This document shows positions 8,926 through 18,178 of a stretch of 64,000 bases of DNA, piece by piece. The first letter of the stretch is position 1, and the number at the start of each line of letters is the position of its first letter. The stretch covers positions 1 through 64,000 of the forward strand of contig DWVY01000051.1 of NCBI GenBank assembly GCA_019119995.1. Reading direction: 5' to 3'. The position numbers and the translations under genes are program-made. The notes below the pieces were generated by a model. The model saw nothing but the letters and a program-made list of their open reading frames with translations. It ran no database searches and was not told the DNA's origin. Source of the stretch: Candidatus Mediterraneibacter faecavium. Its GTDB lineage: Bacteria > Bacillota > Clostridia > Lachnospirales > Lachnospiraceae.

Positions 8926-10395
8926 CTAGCGCACCTCCTTTGCCATTGTCTCATACTGTTTTCCGGTAGCACATTCATAAGTATATGCCGCCCGGATCAG
9001 TGTTTTCTCCTCAAATGCATTTCCGATCAGCTGCATTCCGATCGGAAGGCCGTTCTTATCTTTCCCGACCGGAACTGTCATTCCCGGAAGTCCGGCAAGA
9101 TTTACTGAGATCGTATAAATATCTCCCAGATACATCTTAAGCGGATCGCTCAGGCTCTCGCCAAGCCGGGGAGCTGTCGTCGGCGCCGCCGGTCCCAGGA
9201 TGATATCGTAATACTCAAACGCCTTGTCGAATTCCTTTTTGATCAGCGCTTTTGTCCGGAGGGCTTTCAAGTAGTACGCGTCATAATACCCGGAGCTGAG
9301 CACGAATGAGCCGAGCATGATGCGGCGTTTTACTTCCGGGCCGAACCCCTCGGAACGGGTCTTCTTGTACATGTTGTGAAGCCCCTCGTATTCTTTCGTC
9401 CGATAGCCGTATTTCACGCCGTCGAAGCGTTCCAGGTTCGAGCTTGCCTCCGCGGAAGCGATCGTATAATATGCCGGAATCGCATATTTCACAAGTCGCA
9501 GATCAAACGTCTCGACGACCGCCCCGTTTTCTTCCAGTACTTTCGCCGCCCGCAGGACCGCCTTTCTCACTTCCGGATCAAGGCCGTCTCCCATATAGTC
9601 TTTCGGTATGCCGATCTTCAGACCTTTTGCATTATTCTCCAGAGCGCTCGTAAAATCATAATCGTCTCTGTCTATGGATGTACTGTCTTTCGGGTCGTGG
9701 GATGCGATCGCCTCGAGAAATGCCGCGCAGTCAGACACGTCTTTCGCAACCGGTCCGATCTGATCCAGTGAAGATCCGTAAGCGATCAGTCCGTATCTGG
9801 AAACTGTTCCATAGGTCGGCTTCAGACCGACCACGCCGCAGAAGGAACTGGGTTGCCGGATAGAACCGCCCGTATCCGACCCGAGCGCGCCGAAGCATTC
9901 GCCCGCCGCCACCGCCGCGCAGGAACCGCCGGAAGAGCCGCCCGGCACATGCGCTGTGTTGTGCGGATTTCTCGTCGGTCCGTAGTACGAAGTCTCGGTG
10001 GTGCTCCCCATGGCGAATTCATCCATGTTTGTCTTCCCGATGATCACTGCCCCGGCTTTCTTTAAATTCTCTACCGCCTCTGCAGTATATGTGGGTTTAA
10101 AATTCGAGAGTATCTTAGAGCTGCATGTCGTAAGCTGTCCTTTGATACACATGTTGTCCTTGACCGCAACCGGCACGCCTGCCAGCGGTCCGGTCAGCTC
10201 GCCTGCGTCGATCTTCTTCTGGACCTCTTCCGCCTGTGCAAGTGCTCCGGCCTCGTCCAGCGTCACGTAACTGTTGACCACCGGCTCTGCTTCCTTTGCA
10301 CGGTCGAGCGCCGCCTGGACAGCTTCCCTCACCGTGATCTCGCCGGCTTTTATCTTTTTTCCCAGCTCAAGGGCTGTAAGTTCTAATATTTCCAT
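8926..10395 (-). CDS. gatA: Aspartyl/glutamyl-tRNA amidotransferase subunit A
   Basis: A 489-residue amidase-signature protein that releases ammonia from glutamine for GatB. The Ser-cisSer-Lys triad is visible: lysine in VPVAVKDNMC, and the serines in PGGSSGGSCAAVAAGE and GSDTGGSIRQPSSFCG. The substrate tail TVPVGKDKNGLPIGMQLIG is canonical. It sits between gatC (32 bases upstream) and gatB. The window contains AspRS in the same operon, so Asn-tRNA formation is the clear role; Gln-tRNA formation depends on whether the genome has GlnRS. Confidence 0.97.
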   Translation of the reverse strand: MEILELTALELGKKIKAGEITVREAVQAALDRAKEAEPVVNSYVTLDEAGALAQAEEVQKKIDAGELTGPLAGVPVAVKDNMCIKGQLTTCSSKILSNFKPTYTAEAVENLKKAGAVIIGKTNMDEFAMGSTTETSYYGPTRNPHNTAHVPGGSSGGSCAAVAAGECFGALGSDTGGSIRQPSSFCGVVGLKPTYGTVSRYGLIAYGSSLDQIGPVAKDVSDCAAFLEAIASHDPKDSTSIDRDDYDFTSALENNAKGLKIGIPKDYMGDGLDPEVRKAVLRAAKVLEENGAVVETFDLRLVKYAIPAYYTIASAEASSNLERFDGVKYGYRTKEYEGLHNMYKKTRSEGFGPEVKRRIMLGSFVLSSGYYDAYYLKALRTKALIKKEFDKAFEYYDIILGPAAPTTAPRLGESLSDPLKMYLGDIYTISVNLAGLPGMTVPVGKDKNGLPIGMQLIGNAFEEKTLIRAAYTYECATGKQYETMAKEVR

Positions 10396-10427
10396 GATCT
10401 ATGCCGCCTTTCTGTCATGATGTGTTC

Positions 10428-10721
10428 TCAGCCGATCGTTCTCGGCACTTCAAAGGTGTCCTCTTTTCTCTGCGGTGCGTTCGCCAGAGTCTCTTCCCTG
10501 CCGTCGCCGTTTGTCACCACATCCTCGCGGAATACATTATTTACCGGAAATACATGGGACATCGGCTCGATCCCCGATGTGTCCAGTTCATTCAGTGTAT
10601 CAATGTAATCCAGCATCTTCTCCATGTCAGCTTTCGCAGCCTCTTTTTCTGTATCTGATAACTCGAGCTTTGCCAGGATCCCGACATACTCGATGGTTTC
10701 GTCTGATATCTTGTTTGCCAT
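10428..10721 (-). CDS. gatC: Aspartyl/glutamyl-tRNA amidotransferase subunit C
   Basis: A 97-residue GatC, which wraps around GatA and GatB and stabilises the complex. The chosen start (MANKISDETIEYVGILAKLEL) is preceded by GAAAGGAGAGA; the ORF-track extension of 17 residues has no ribosome site and is not conserved-looking. The typical ending (LRED-like VFREDVV, RKEDTFEVPRTIG) is present. It is the second gene in the operon, about 100 bases after aspS. Confidence 0.95.
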   Translation of the reverse strand: MANKISDETIEYVGILAKLELSDTEKEAAKADMEKMLDYIDTLNELDTSGIEPMSHVFPVNNVFREDVVTNGDGREETLANAPQRKEDTFEVPRTIG

Positions 10722-10824
10722 GACTGTCTCTCCTTTCTCCGATCCGCCGGCAGCTCTGATCCGCCGCCTCAAGATCTGTTTGCACTGATCGGCTGTATAT
10801 TCATCCCTCTGTACGCATACCGCC

Positions 10825-12156
10825 TTATGGTTCCAGTCTGCTCATATCTCTCGGGAACAGTGTCGTCTCGCGGACATTATCGTCGCCTGTCAGTTTCATT
10901 GTCAGACGTTCCAGCCCGATCCCCAGTCCGCCGTGAGGCGGCATGCCGTATTTGAACGTACTCAGATACTGCTCCATTCCTTCTTCCGTCATGCCGCGCT
11001 GTTCCATCTTGGCAAGCAGACTCTCGTAATCGTGGATACGCTGTCCTCCCGTCGTGATCTCCATTCCGCGGAACAGAAGGTCAAAGCTCAGCGTATAAGT
11101 CGGATCCGCCGGATCGTCCATCGCATAGAACGGGCGCTTCCTCGACGGATAGTGTGTGACGAACACGAAATCCGCATCCCATTTTTCTTTCGCGTATCTG
11201 CTGATCAGCACTTCCTCTTCCGGCTCCAGATCATACGGGCTTCTGATCTTGCGTCCGTATTCCTCTGATACAAGTTTCTTTATCTCATCGAAACGCACTG
11301 CCGGGATATCTTCTGTCTTCGGGATCTCGATCCCGAGTATCCGGATCTCGTCCGCATAGTCTTTTTCAAGGAGTTTCATCGTATACTGGAGATATCCGGT
11401 CTCCATCGCCATCACATCCTCGAACCCGTCGATATATCCCATCTCAAAATCAAGGCTCGTATATTCGTTCAGATGACGCTTTGTATTATGTTTCTCCGCA
11501 CGGAATACCGGGGCTGTCTCGAATACTCTGTCAAATACCCCGACCATCATCTGTTTGTAGAACTGGGGGCTCTGCTGCAGGATTGCCGGCCGGTGGAAAT
11601 AATCCAGACGGAACAGGTTCGCACCGCCCTCCGCACTCTTAGCTCCGATCTTCGGCGTGTGGATCTCTGTAAAGCCTTCGCCGTAAAGGAAATCGCGGAA
11701 TCCTCTTACAAGTCCTTCCTGGATCCGGAATCTTGCCCTCTCCCTTAAGTTTCTCAGAGAGATCGGACGGTAGTTGAGCTTTGCCTCAAGCGAAGTGTTC
11801 AGCTTCCACTTTGCGATCGGCAGAGGCATGGGCGCCGCCGGTTCGCTTAAGATGCGGATCCCTCTCAGACGGATCTCGATGCCGTGGGGCGCTTTCTCCG
11901 ATCCCGCCACGATACCTGTAACTTCTACCGTGGCAGCCTCTTTGACATCCTTGAGATCAAAGCCCGACACGCCTTTCTCATACACACACTGCACAAGGCC
12001 GCCGCGTTTTCTGAGGATCACGAAAGCCACCGTACCCATGTCACGGATCGTGTGGACAGCTCCGTTTACCTTAACCGTCTGACCTTTCATCTCTTCCATA
12101 AGCAGGTCTGCAAGTTCCAGAGTTTCTGATTTCTTTACACCTTTTACCAGTTCCAT
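10825..12156 (-). CDS. aspS: Non-discriminating aspartyl-tRNA synthetase (Asp/Asn)
   Basis: A 443-residue AspRS of the archaeal/eukaryotic type: N-terminal OB fold (about 15-110), then a class II core with motif 2 in FRAEKHNTKRHLNEYTSLDFE and motif 3 in GLGIGLERLTMKL. It lacks the GAD insertion of the ~590-residue bacterial enzyme. Such short forms linked to gatCAB generally charge tRNA(Asn) with aspartate for amidation. The start at 12156 (MELVKGVKKSETL) has an AAAGGAGA site; the longer ORF-track start lies inside the T-box terminator. The gene heads the operon and is governed by the T-box leader. Confidence 0.93.
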   Translation of the reverse strand: MELVKGVKKSETLELADLLMEEMKGQTVKVNGAVHTIRDMGTVAFVILRKRGGLVQCVYEKGVSGFDLKDVKEAATVEVTGIVAGSEKAPHGIEIRLRGIRILSEPAAPMPLPIAKWKLNTSLEAKLNYRPISLRNLRERARFRIQEGLVRGFRDFLYGEGFTEIHTPKIGAKSAEGGANLFRLDYFHRPAILQQSPQFYKQMMVGVFDRVFETAPVFRAEKHNTKRHLNEYTSLDFEMGYIDGFEDVMAMETGYLQYTMKLLEKDYADEIRILGIEIPKTEDIPAVRFDEIKKLVSEEYGRKIRSPYDLEPEEEVLISRYAKEKWDADFVFVTHYPSRKRPFYAMDDPADPTYTLSFDLLFRGMEITTGGQRIHDYESLLAKMEQRGMTEEGMEQYLSTFKYGMPPHGGLGIGLERLTMKLTGDDNVRETTLFPRDMSRLEP

Positions 12157-12546
12157 TTTTCTTTCTCCTTTCAGATGCCGTATCCCGGAGAAATAAAAAA
12201 GCCCCGGGATACTTAAGTATCCCGGGACGGAAATTATCAAGATAAAATCCGCGGTACCACCCGCATTGAACCCCCGCACTAAAACTCGACCTTCGCCTCC
12301 GGCTCGTTCTCGTTAAGTACTTTTGGTTCCCCTCTATGCATGTAACGTATGCCTTACGTACCGCCCTACTTTGTGCCAGGTTTCCTGCCCTGCATCTGTT
12401 CAGACGGTCAGCTCCCAAGTGTTCCCTTAGTCTCCTCCGCTGTCCGGCGCTCTCAGTCGGTGACGCCAACTTCCTGTCAGTTTCTGGATACCAGAGTCTT
12501 GTTCATTGCCTTTGTCTATTTTAACACTTTAGTCTGTTAAAATATG
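12157..12546 (-). promoter_or_regulatory. T-box leader of aspS-gatCAB with GAAC specifier
   Basis: The minus strand carries the T-box signature UGCGGGUGGUACCGCGG (complement of 12249-12265) about 30 bases before a terminator. Stem I features lie upstream, including ACCGACUGAGAG in the distal loop and CUUGGGAGCUG just after the specifier position. The triplet there is AAC (Asn), and read one base earlier it is GAA (Glu), giving GAAC at 12424-12421. An overlapping Glu/Asn specifier was described for the Clostridium acetobutylicum transamidation operon. Uncharged tRNA pairing to the UGGU bulge would favour antitermination. The specifier assignment rests on motif alignment by eye. Confidence 0.88.
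12192..12226 (-). terminator. Intrinsic terminator of the aspS T-box
   Basis: CCCGGGATACTT/AAGTATCCCGGG is a perfect 24-base palindrome, followed on the minus strand by GGGCTTTTTTATTT. It competes with the T-box antiterminator, about 45 bases upstream of the aspS start. Confidence 0.93.
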
Positions 12547-12552
12547 TTTTCA

Positions 12553-12581
12553 ATAATAGCACACCGATTTTCAAATTGCAA
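12553..12581 (-). promoter_or_regulatory. Promoter of the aspS-gatCAB operon
   Basis: TTGCAA, 17 bases, TATTAT on the minus strand, placing transcription start near 12546 and giving a leader of about 390 bases, normal for a T-box. Three CAGTTCAA copies (12601, 12612, 12624) lie just upstream of the -35 box. Confidence 0.65.
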
Positions 12582-12649
12582 GCACTTTTTTGTAAAATCA
12601 CAGTTCAATCACAGTTCAAATAGCAGTTCAATGAGCAAAACTGCGGCGT

Positions 12650-12705
12650 CAGCCGCGATAAGCACGCAGTGCAGTTTTGCGAATGGCGCGGGCCAAACTG
12701 TTACT
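12650..12705. repeat. Dispersed palindromic element, copy 1 (overlaps ctpA stop)
   Basis: A 56-base block matching 49853-49908 with about six differences; both contain ATAAGCACG, GAATGGCGCGGGC and AACTGTTACT. It has internal pairing (AGCAAAACTGC with GCAGTTTTGC). Its edge covers the ctpA stop codon at 12701-12703, so it may act as the 3' end of ctpA mRNA. Confidence 0.7.
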
Positions 12706-13927
12706 CCTCCAATTCTTCTCTCACGACTTCCAACGCTTTATCCAGCTGGTTATCGGCCTCCGGATTATTTTCGTCATACTCATACTCTACTTCCACATCC
12801 GGCTCTACACCTGTTCCGTTGATGCTCCTGCCACTCGGTGTATAATACTCGGCAATAGTCACTTTCAAGCAGGTGCCGTCCCCCAGATCCATGAGCTGCT
12901 GCACTACGCCTTTCCCGTATGTCGTCATGCCGACGATCGTTCCCGTGCCGTAATCCTGTATCGCTCCGCTGAATATTTCCGAGGCGCTTGCACTGTACTG
13001 ATTGACGAGAACAGCCAGAGGCTTTGTAAATTCATGCTTTCCATCGCAGCTGATCTCCTCGGTATTGCCGTACTTATCTTTTGTGGATACGATCGTCCCC
13101 TCCGGCAGAAGGAGTTTCAGCATATCCGTTACGGTTGTCAGATTGCCGCCCGGATTTCCTCTCAGATCGATAACGAGCCCCTGCATGCCCTGTGACTCCA
13201 ACTCCTCAAGCGCCGCCTCAAACTGGTCATATGTCACGCTGTCAAACTCGCTTACCGCTATATAGCCGATCTGACCGTCTTTCATCTCACTGCTGACTGT
13301 CTGCACTTCAATGATGTCACGTGTAGCCGTCAGTTCTACTTCTTCTCCGTCCCGCAGCACACAGAGGGTCACGTCTGTCCCCTGTTCTCCTTTGATCCAG
13401 GATACCACCGTTTCAAGATCCTGTCCGGATACAGAGCGGCCGTCAACCTCATATATGACATCTCCCTGCTTCATTCCCGCCTTATCCGCCGGTGAATCCT
13501 CATACACATTGCTCACCGTGATCTCACCGCTGTCCAGACTTTGGGACATTGTAGCGCCGATCCCCGAGAATTCGCCGTTTGTAGACTCATAGAGGGCTTT
13601 TGTCTCTTCTTCATCGTAATACTCCGTATATGGGTCGCCCAATGCCTCTGCATATCCGGAATATATGCCGTCGATCAACGCATCTTCATCAATGTCATCC
13701 TCATACAGATAACATCCCTCGATCAGGCTGTTGATCCGATCCAGCTTTTCATTTACATCTGCTTCGGACACCGTACTCGCTGCCGTATAATCCCCATTAC
13801 GTATGGCGGAAAGCACTTTCCACGTTCCTGCCGCGCCGCAGATAATGAGAGCAGTGACCAGCGCGCCTGTCAGGACGCCCGCACCGAATCTCCCTCTTTC
13901 GTTCCCGTTCTCCTTGTTCCGATCCAT
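12701..13927 (-). CDS. ctpA: Carboxy-terminal processing protease, S41 family
   Basis: A 408-residue secreted or membrane-anchored serine protease. One N-terminal membrane segment (about 14-36), a PDZ domain (about 105-190, with EDSPADKAGMKQGDVIYEVDG), then the S41 catalytic core with QYSASASEIFSGAIQDYG carrying the nucleophile serine, and the lysine in TYGKGVVQQ. CtpA-type enzymes trim C-termini of envelope proteins and, in other Firmicutes, control cell-wall hydrolases. Its place after ftsE-ftsX suggests a role with the FtsEX-regulated hydrolase system. The stop codon lies in a dispersed repeat. Confidence 0.92.
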   Translation of the reverse strand: MDRNKENGNERGRFGAGVLTGALVTALIICGAAGTWKVLSAIRNGDYTAASTVSEADVNEKLDRINSLIEGCYLYEDDIDEDALIDGIYSGYAEALGDPYTEYYDEEETKALYESTNGEFSGIGATMSQSLDSGEITVSNVYEDSPADKAGMKQGDVIYEVDGRSVSGQDLETVVSWIKGEQGTDVTLCVLRDGEEVELTATRDIIEVQTVSSEMKDGQIGYIAVSEFDSVTYDQFEAALEELESQGMQGLVIDLRGNPGGNLTTVTDMLKLLLPEGTIVSTKDKYGNTEEISCDGKHEFTKPLAVLVNQYSASASEIFSGAIQDYGTGTIVGMTTYGKGVVQQLMDLGDGTCLKVTIAEYYTPSGRSINGTGVEPDVEVEYEYDENNPEADNQLDKALEVVREELEE

Positions 13928-14011
13928 CTTTTCTCCACGCCTCCGATATTTACTTGCTGTATAAAATTCTGTTCTCTGTCTGTTTTATCCGTTTCTCCGG
14001 ACTTTTACCAG

Positions 14012-14048
14012 AAAAAGGACAAAGCGGAACTCTTTTTCCACTTTGTCC
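14012..14048 (-). terminator. Terminator downstream of ftsX
   Basis: GGACAAAG/CTTTGTCC stem with a 16-base loop, followed on the minus strand by TTTTTCTGG. It lies between ftsX and ctpA, so ctpA probably has its own promoter as well. Confidence 0.75.
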
Positions 14049-14115
14049 TCCCTTACTCTTACCTGTATATCATATCCGTATACTTCCGGCATGGACATTT
14101 GATATGTCCATGATC

Positions 14116-15058
14116 TTATACTTTCAGATGCTTGCGCACTGTGAAGAAACTTCCCAGGAAACCGATCCCGATACCCATGGCAAGCCCGATCGGAAGCAGG
14201 ATCTGATAAACTGTTCCAACCGGCAGGAAATCTATGATATTCTGCAGGATCTGGAATTTCGTCATAATATACTCTACCGCTCTGTCATACAGGAAGTACA
14301 GCAGTGTCAGCGGGATCGCAGCGCCGAACACACCGATGATCAGACCCTCAATCACGAACGGCGACCGGACCACAAAGTCCTTGGCGCCGATGTATTTCAT
14401 GATCGCGATCTCCTCCTTGCGGACCGTGATACCCATTGTAACCGTATTGCTGATCAGGAAGATCGACACGCCGAGCAGTATGATAATGATCGCAATTGAC
14501 ACGATCGCTACCAGCGTATTCACACTGGAAAGTGTATTTGCGACTACATCTGACTTATTAACATCACGTACTCCGTCCAGATTCTCCGCAAAATCTACCA
14601 GTTCATTCTGTGTTTCAGAAAGAGAACGGCTTCGCGCCACCAGACTCTGGTCGTCATTATCCATAGTCTCCATATATACTTCATAGTTATCAGAACTTGC
14701 AAGCGGATTGTCGTCCTTGAATCCCTCCGCCAGCTCCGGATTGTCGCCGAAGTATTCTTTCTGGAACTCTTCCCACGCCTCGTCTGCCGAGACATACTTT
14801 ACCTCTGCCACGCCTTCATGGTTTTCGAGCTGTTCTCCGATCTCTTCTTTCTGCTCATCTGTTGCGTCCTCATCAAAGAATACCGTGATGGCGACGCCTT
14901 CCTCTGCAGTCCTTATGATATACTGAAAGTTTACAAGAATCGAGAAAAATAATCCAAACAGGAAGATACAAGCTGACATCGTCGCAATGGATGCGAGTGA
15001 AAACATCTTGTTCCTCCAGATATTCTTGATACCCTGTTTTCCTACGTATCCAATTGTA

Positions 15059-15069
<11 letters not shown>
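14116..15069 (-). CDS. ftsX: Cell division protein FtsX
   Basis: A 317-residue membrane protein with four predicted membrane segments: one near residue 25-50, then three in the C-terminal half, with a large extracellular loop (about 55-180) between the first two. The Firmicutes-type pattern KNIWRNKMFSLASIATMSACIFLFG opens the protein. FtsX passes the ATP-hydrolysis signal of FtsE across the membrane to peptidoglycan hydrolases at the septum, and is linked to sporulation onset in Bacillus. It overlaps ftsE by 11 bases, indicating translational coupling. Confidence 0.95.
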
Positions 15070-15745
<676 letters not shown>

Positions 15746-15793
15746 ATGTTCCTCCTAATTATTCATACCCCTGCCCTTGCATCATATACAGTC

Positions 15794-16885
15794 TCAGAAC
15801 TCCAAAGACTCCATATAATTCATATATTTTACGACCATCAGCGCGATCTTGAATGTGATAGCATCCTCGAAAACGCGAAGATCCAGACCGGTGCTCTTCT
15901 GGAGCTTATCCAGTCTGTATACAAGAGTATTTCTGTGAATATAAAGCTGCCTGGACGTTTCTGATACATTAAGACTGTTTTCAAAGAATTTATTGATCGT
16001 CGTCAATGTCTCCTCATCAAAATCGTCCGGAGATTTCCCCTCGAAAATCTCTTTGATGAACATCTTGCACAGCGGGATCGGCAGCTGATAGATCAGACGT
16101 CCGATGCCCAGGGTGGTAAATGCCACGATATCCTTTTCGTCGAAGAATATCTTTCCGACGTCGAGCGCGAGCTTGGCTTCTTTGTAAGACTTGGACACTT
16201 CCTTGATGTCGCCTACGATCGTTCCGTACGCGATGCGGATCTGCTCCTCTCCTCCCTCGTTGCGGAGCGTATCCAGCATCTCCTGTGCCATTTTCTCGAG
16301 TTCTTTATTGCCGTCTTTCTCACTGAGCTCCTTTACCACGATGATATTCTTCTCGTCAACCGCAGTGATAAAGTCTTTGGACTTTCCGCCCAGCAGGCCC
16401 CTTACATTTTCGAGCGCAGCATTATCCCTCTCGTGCGATGTCTCAATAATAAAGATAACACGTTTTACTTCTGTGTCAATATGTAATTTTTTCGCACGGT
16501 TATAAATGTCTACTAAAAGCAGGTTGTCGAGGAGCAGGTTTTTGATGAAGTTATCCTTGTCAAACCGCTCTTTATATGCTACCAGCAGGCTCTGGATCTG
16601 AAACGCCGCGATCTTGCCGAGCATGTACACGTCCTCGGTGTCCCCGTCCGCGAGGAGCACATACTCAAGCCTCTGTTCATCAAAGATCTTGAAAAACTGA
16701 CACCCCTGGATCACCTGACTGTCTGCGGGGGATTCCACGAATGAAAGCACCGCGTCGCTGCGGTCCTGCGGACTGTCAAATGTAGCCGCAAGCTCTTTCC
16801 CCTCCGTGTCAAGGACACAGAAATCCACTCTCGCAATCCCTTTCAGGCCATCGATCGTATTTTGTAGTATCTGATTTGAAATCAT
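15794..16885 (-). CDS. PucR/CdaR-like transcriptional regulator
   Basis: A 363-residue regulator. The last 65 residues form the PucR-type helix-turn-helix (LNVSETSRQLYIHRNTLVYRLDKLQKSTGLDLR). The middle (about 135-270) resembles the GGDEF-like CdaR/PucR spacer domain, and the N-terminal 110 residues look like a small ligand-sensing domain. The start at 16885 (MISNQILQNT) has GGAGGAGTGGAGGAAGAG before it; the ORF-track start 14 residues earlier would include that site. The gene stands alone upstream of ftsE with about 50 bases between them. Ligand and targets are unknown. Confidence 0.85.
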   Translation of the reverse strand: MISNQILQNTIDGLKGIARVDFCVLDTEGKELAATFDSPQDRSDAVLSFVESPADSQVIQGCQFFKIFDEQRLEYVLLADGDTEDVYMLGKIAAFQIQSLLVAYKERFDKDNFIKNLLLDNLLLVDIYNRAKKLHIDTEVKRVIFIIETSHERDNAALENVRGLLGGKSKDFITAVDEKNIIVVKELSEKDGNKELEKMAQEMLDTLRNEGGEEQIRIAYGTIVGDIKEVSKSYKEAKLALDVGKIFFDEKDIVAFTTLGIGRLIYQLPIPLCKMFIKEIFEGKSPDDFDEETLTTINKFFENSLNVSETSRQLYIHRNTLVYRLDKLQKSTGLDLRVFEDAITFKIALMVVKYMNYMESLEF

Positions 16886-17001
16886 AGCTCTTCCTCCACT
16901 CCTCCAGAAAACATGTACACTTTTCACAAAATTTGAGCAAAAAAAATATTCAAATTCACATATTCACGTACTATATTAATGCAAAACACCAAAAAAATAA
17001 A

Positions 17002-17032
17002 GAGGAAATCCATCTTTTTTATGCATTTCCTC
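17002..17032 (-). terminator. Terminator after the WecG/TagA-like gene
   Basis: GAGGAAAT/ATTTCCTC stem followed on the minus strand by TTTATTTTTTT, about 25 bases beyond the stop codon at 17056. Confidence 0.8.
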
Positions 17033-17055
17033 AAATGTTTTACAAAAAATTCATA

Positions 17056-17730
17056 TTATCTTTCTTTCTGCTGCTTTTCCACCTGTCTGCGGAACATTGT
17101 TTTCCGGAAGAAATGTCTGATCTGCTGCAAAACCTTTCTGTCATCATAGCTTCTCGAAAGCATCGGGCCGCATCCGAACCAGAGCCTTGTATTGAGCAGA
17201 GTCTTGTTTCTGCTGATAAAGCTTTCCTGATATGGCGAGGAGAGGACCGACAGGACACAGTCTGTCTCCGTACCGTTGATATCGTTTACAACTTCTTCCT
17301 CCCTGCTGTCTGCTGGATCCAGACAGGCATGGCCGCTTATGCGGATCCCTCTGTTATAGTGCCGGATCGCATTTTCCGCCCGGGAAAGCTCCTCTTCCGT
17401 GTCCGCCAGAAGATAGATCCTCTTCTGATTCTTCTGAAGGTATTTCATAAACATTTTCAGAAATATTCTGTTTTCAGTTTCTTTCAGTTTTACTCTGTCA
17501 TGGATCTCCGCCGCCTCAAGTATCTCGGCCTCCCCGGGAAGTACCAGTTTAAACTCTTTTGCCCGGGCTGTCCACGTTTCGTCCTCCTGATTGTTCATCA
17601 GAGAATCCATGGTCATTATTTCTATTGTATCAACCGGGTCATCTTCCATGAACCGCATAGCCTGAAGCATCGTCTCTTTCGCTGTCAGACAGTCCATCCG
17701 GATCCCCAGGACTTCTATCTTATCTTCCAT
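17056..17730 (-). CDS. Divergent WecG/TagA/CpsF-like protein, probably inactive
   Basis: A 224-residue protein that aligns by eye with WecG/TagA/CpsF glycosyltransferases. It keeps the start (LGIRMDCLTAKETMLQAM), the central RIYLLADTEEELSRAE strand-helix, and the late DCVLSVLSSPYQESFISRN stretch (family: D-LLVGLG-P-QE-WI-RN). The LVLPDGMG catalytic segment reads LVLPGEAEI, losing the aspartate used in TagA, and the TPN-type motif reads TMD. The family transfers ManNAc-type sugars to lipid-linked intermediates. This copy may be non-catalytic or act on something else. It stands alone between the PucR-like regulator and a spore-protein gene. Confidence 0.65.
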   Translation of the reverse strand: MEDKIEVLGIRMDCLTAKETMLQAMRFMEDDPVDTIEIMTMDSLMNNQEDETWTARAKEFKLVLPGEAEILEAAEIHDRVKLKETENRIFLKMFMKYLQKNQKRIYLLADTEEELSRAENAIRHYNRGIRISGHACLDPADSREEEVVNDINGTETDCVLSVLSSPYQESFISRNKTLLNTRLWFGCGPMLSRSYDDRKVLQQIRHFFRKTMFRRQVEKQQKER

Positions 17731-17820
17731 AGCTGTATCACCTATCGTCTCCCCAGTTGTACAATTTTATCAAATCTACACTTTTTTGTAAAGTTTTACC
17801 GATTTTGTTTTATTGTTTTT

Positions 17821-18009
17821 TTATTGTTTCTCCCTCTTCTTCTTTGTCACCATGCCCCCGATGCGCCCGGTTTCTTTTGATGTAAGAGACTTCCAGCCTT
17901 CCGATAACACTCTGTCCAGAAGTCCCAGTTCTTCTGCCACTTCATACTTCATTTTCTCCTCAGGCTCCAGGTTGTTAAGATCGATCTTTTTCTCTTTCTT
18001 CTTTGACAC
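17821..18009 (-). CDS. Small acid-soluble spore protein, alpha/beta type
   Basis: A 62-residue lysine-rich protein. KYEVAEELGL matches the conserved N-terminal SASP block that contains the germination-protease cut site, and LTSKETGRIGG matches the C-terminal block (typical LTSRENGSVGG). Alpha/beta SASPs coat and protect DNA in the dormant spore and are degraded on germination. The acidic and basic flanks (MSKKKEKKIDLNNLEPEEK and KKKREKQ) are unusual, as is the RVLSEGWKS spacer, so it is a minor divergent member. It implies the organism forms spores. Expression is expected from sigma-G in the forespore; I did not identify the promoter. Confidence 0.75.
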   Translation of the reverse strand: MSKKKEKKIDLNNLEPEEKMKYEVAEELGLLDRVLSEGWKSLTSKETGRIGGMVTKKKREKQ

Positions 18010-18120
18010 AGTACCCCTTCTTTCCGCTTTTTCAGGAGTATTGCCGAATTTCTGCCAGAATATTCACGGCAAATGTCCGCTCATGCAAGCATAGCGTCCA
18101 CCCGCCGGATTTGTCACACA

Positions 18121-18156
18121 AAAGTACCGGACGCTCTGAAGAACGCCCGGTACTTT
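18121..18156 (-). terminator. Terminator of the padR-DUF1700-DUF4097-pspC cluster
   Basis: AAAGTACCGG/CCGGTACTTT, a perfect 10-bp stem, followed on the minus strand by TTGTG. It lies 22 bases after the pspC stop codon. Confidence 0.75.
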
Positions 18157-18178
18157 ATGATAGTTCACTCTGTTTTTC

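Noticed and set aside
12544-12822. 92-aa plus-strand ORF sharing a peptide with the ORF at 49717
   Set aside because: The shared peptide (AAISTQC-FANGAG) is only the translation of the dispersed repeat, not a gene family.
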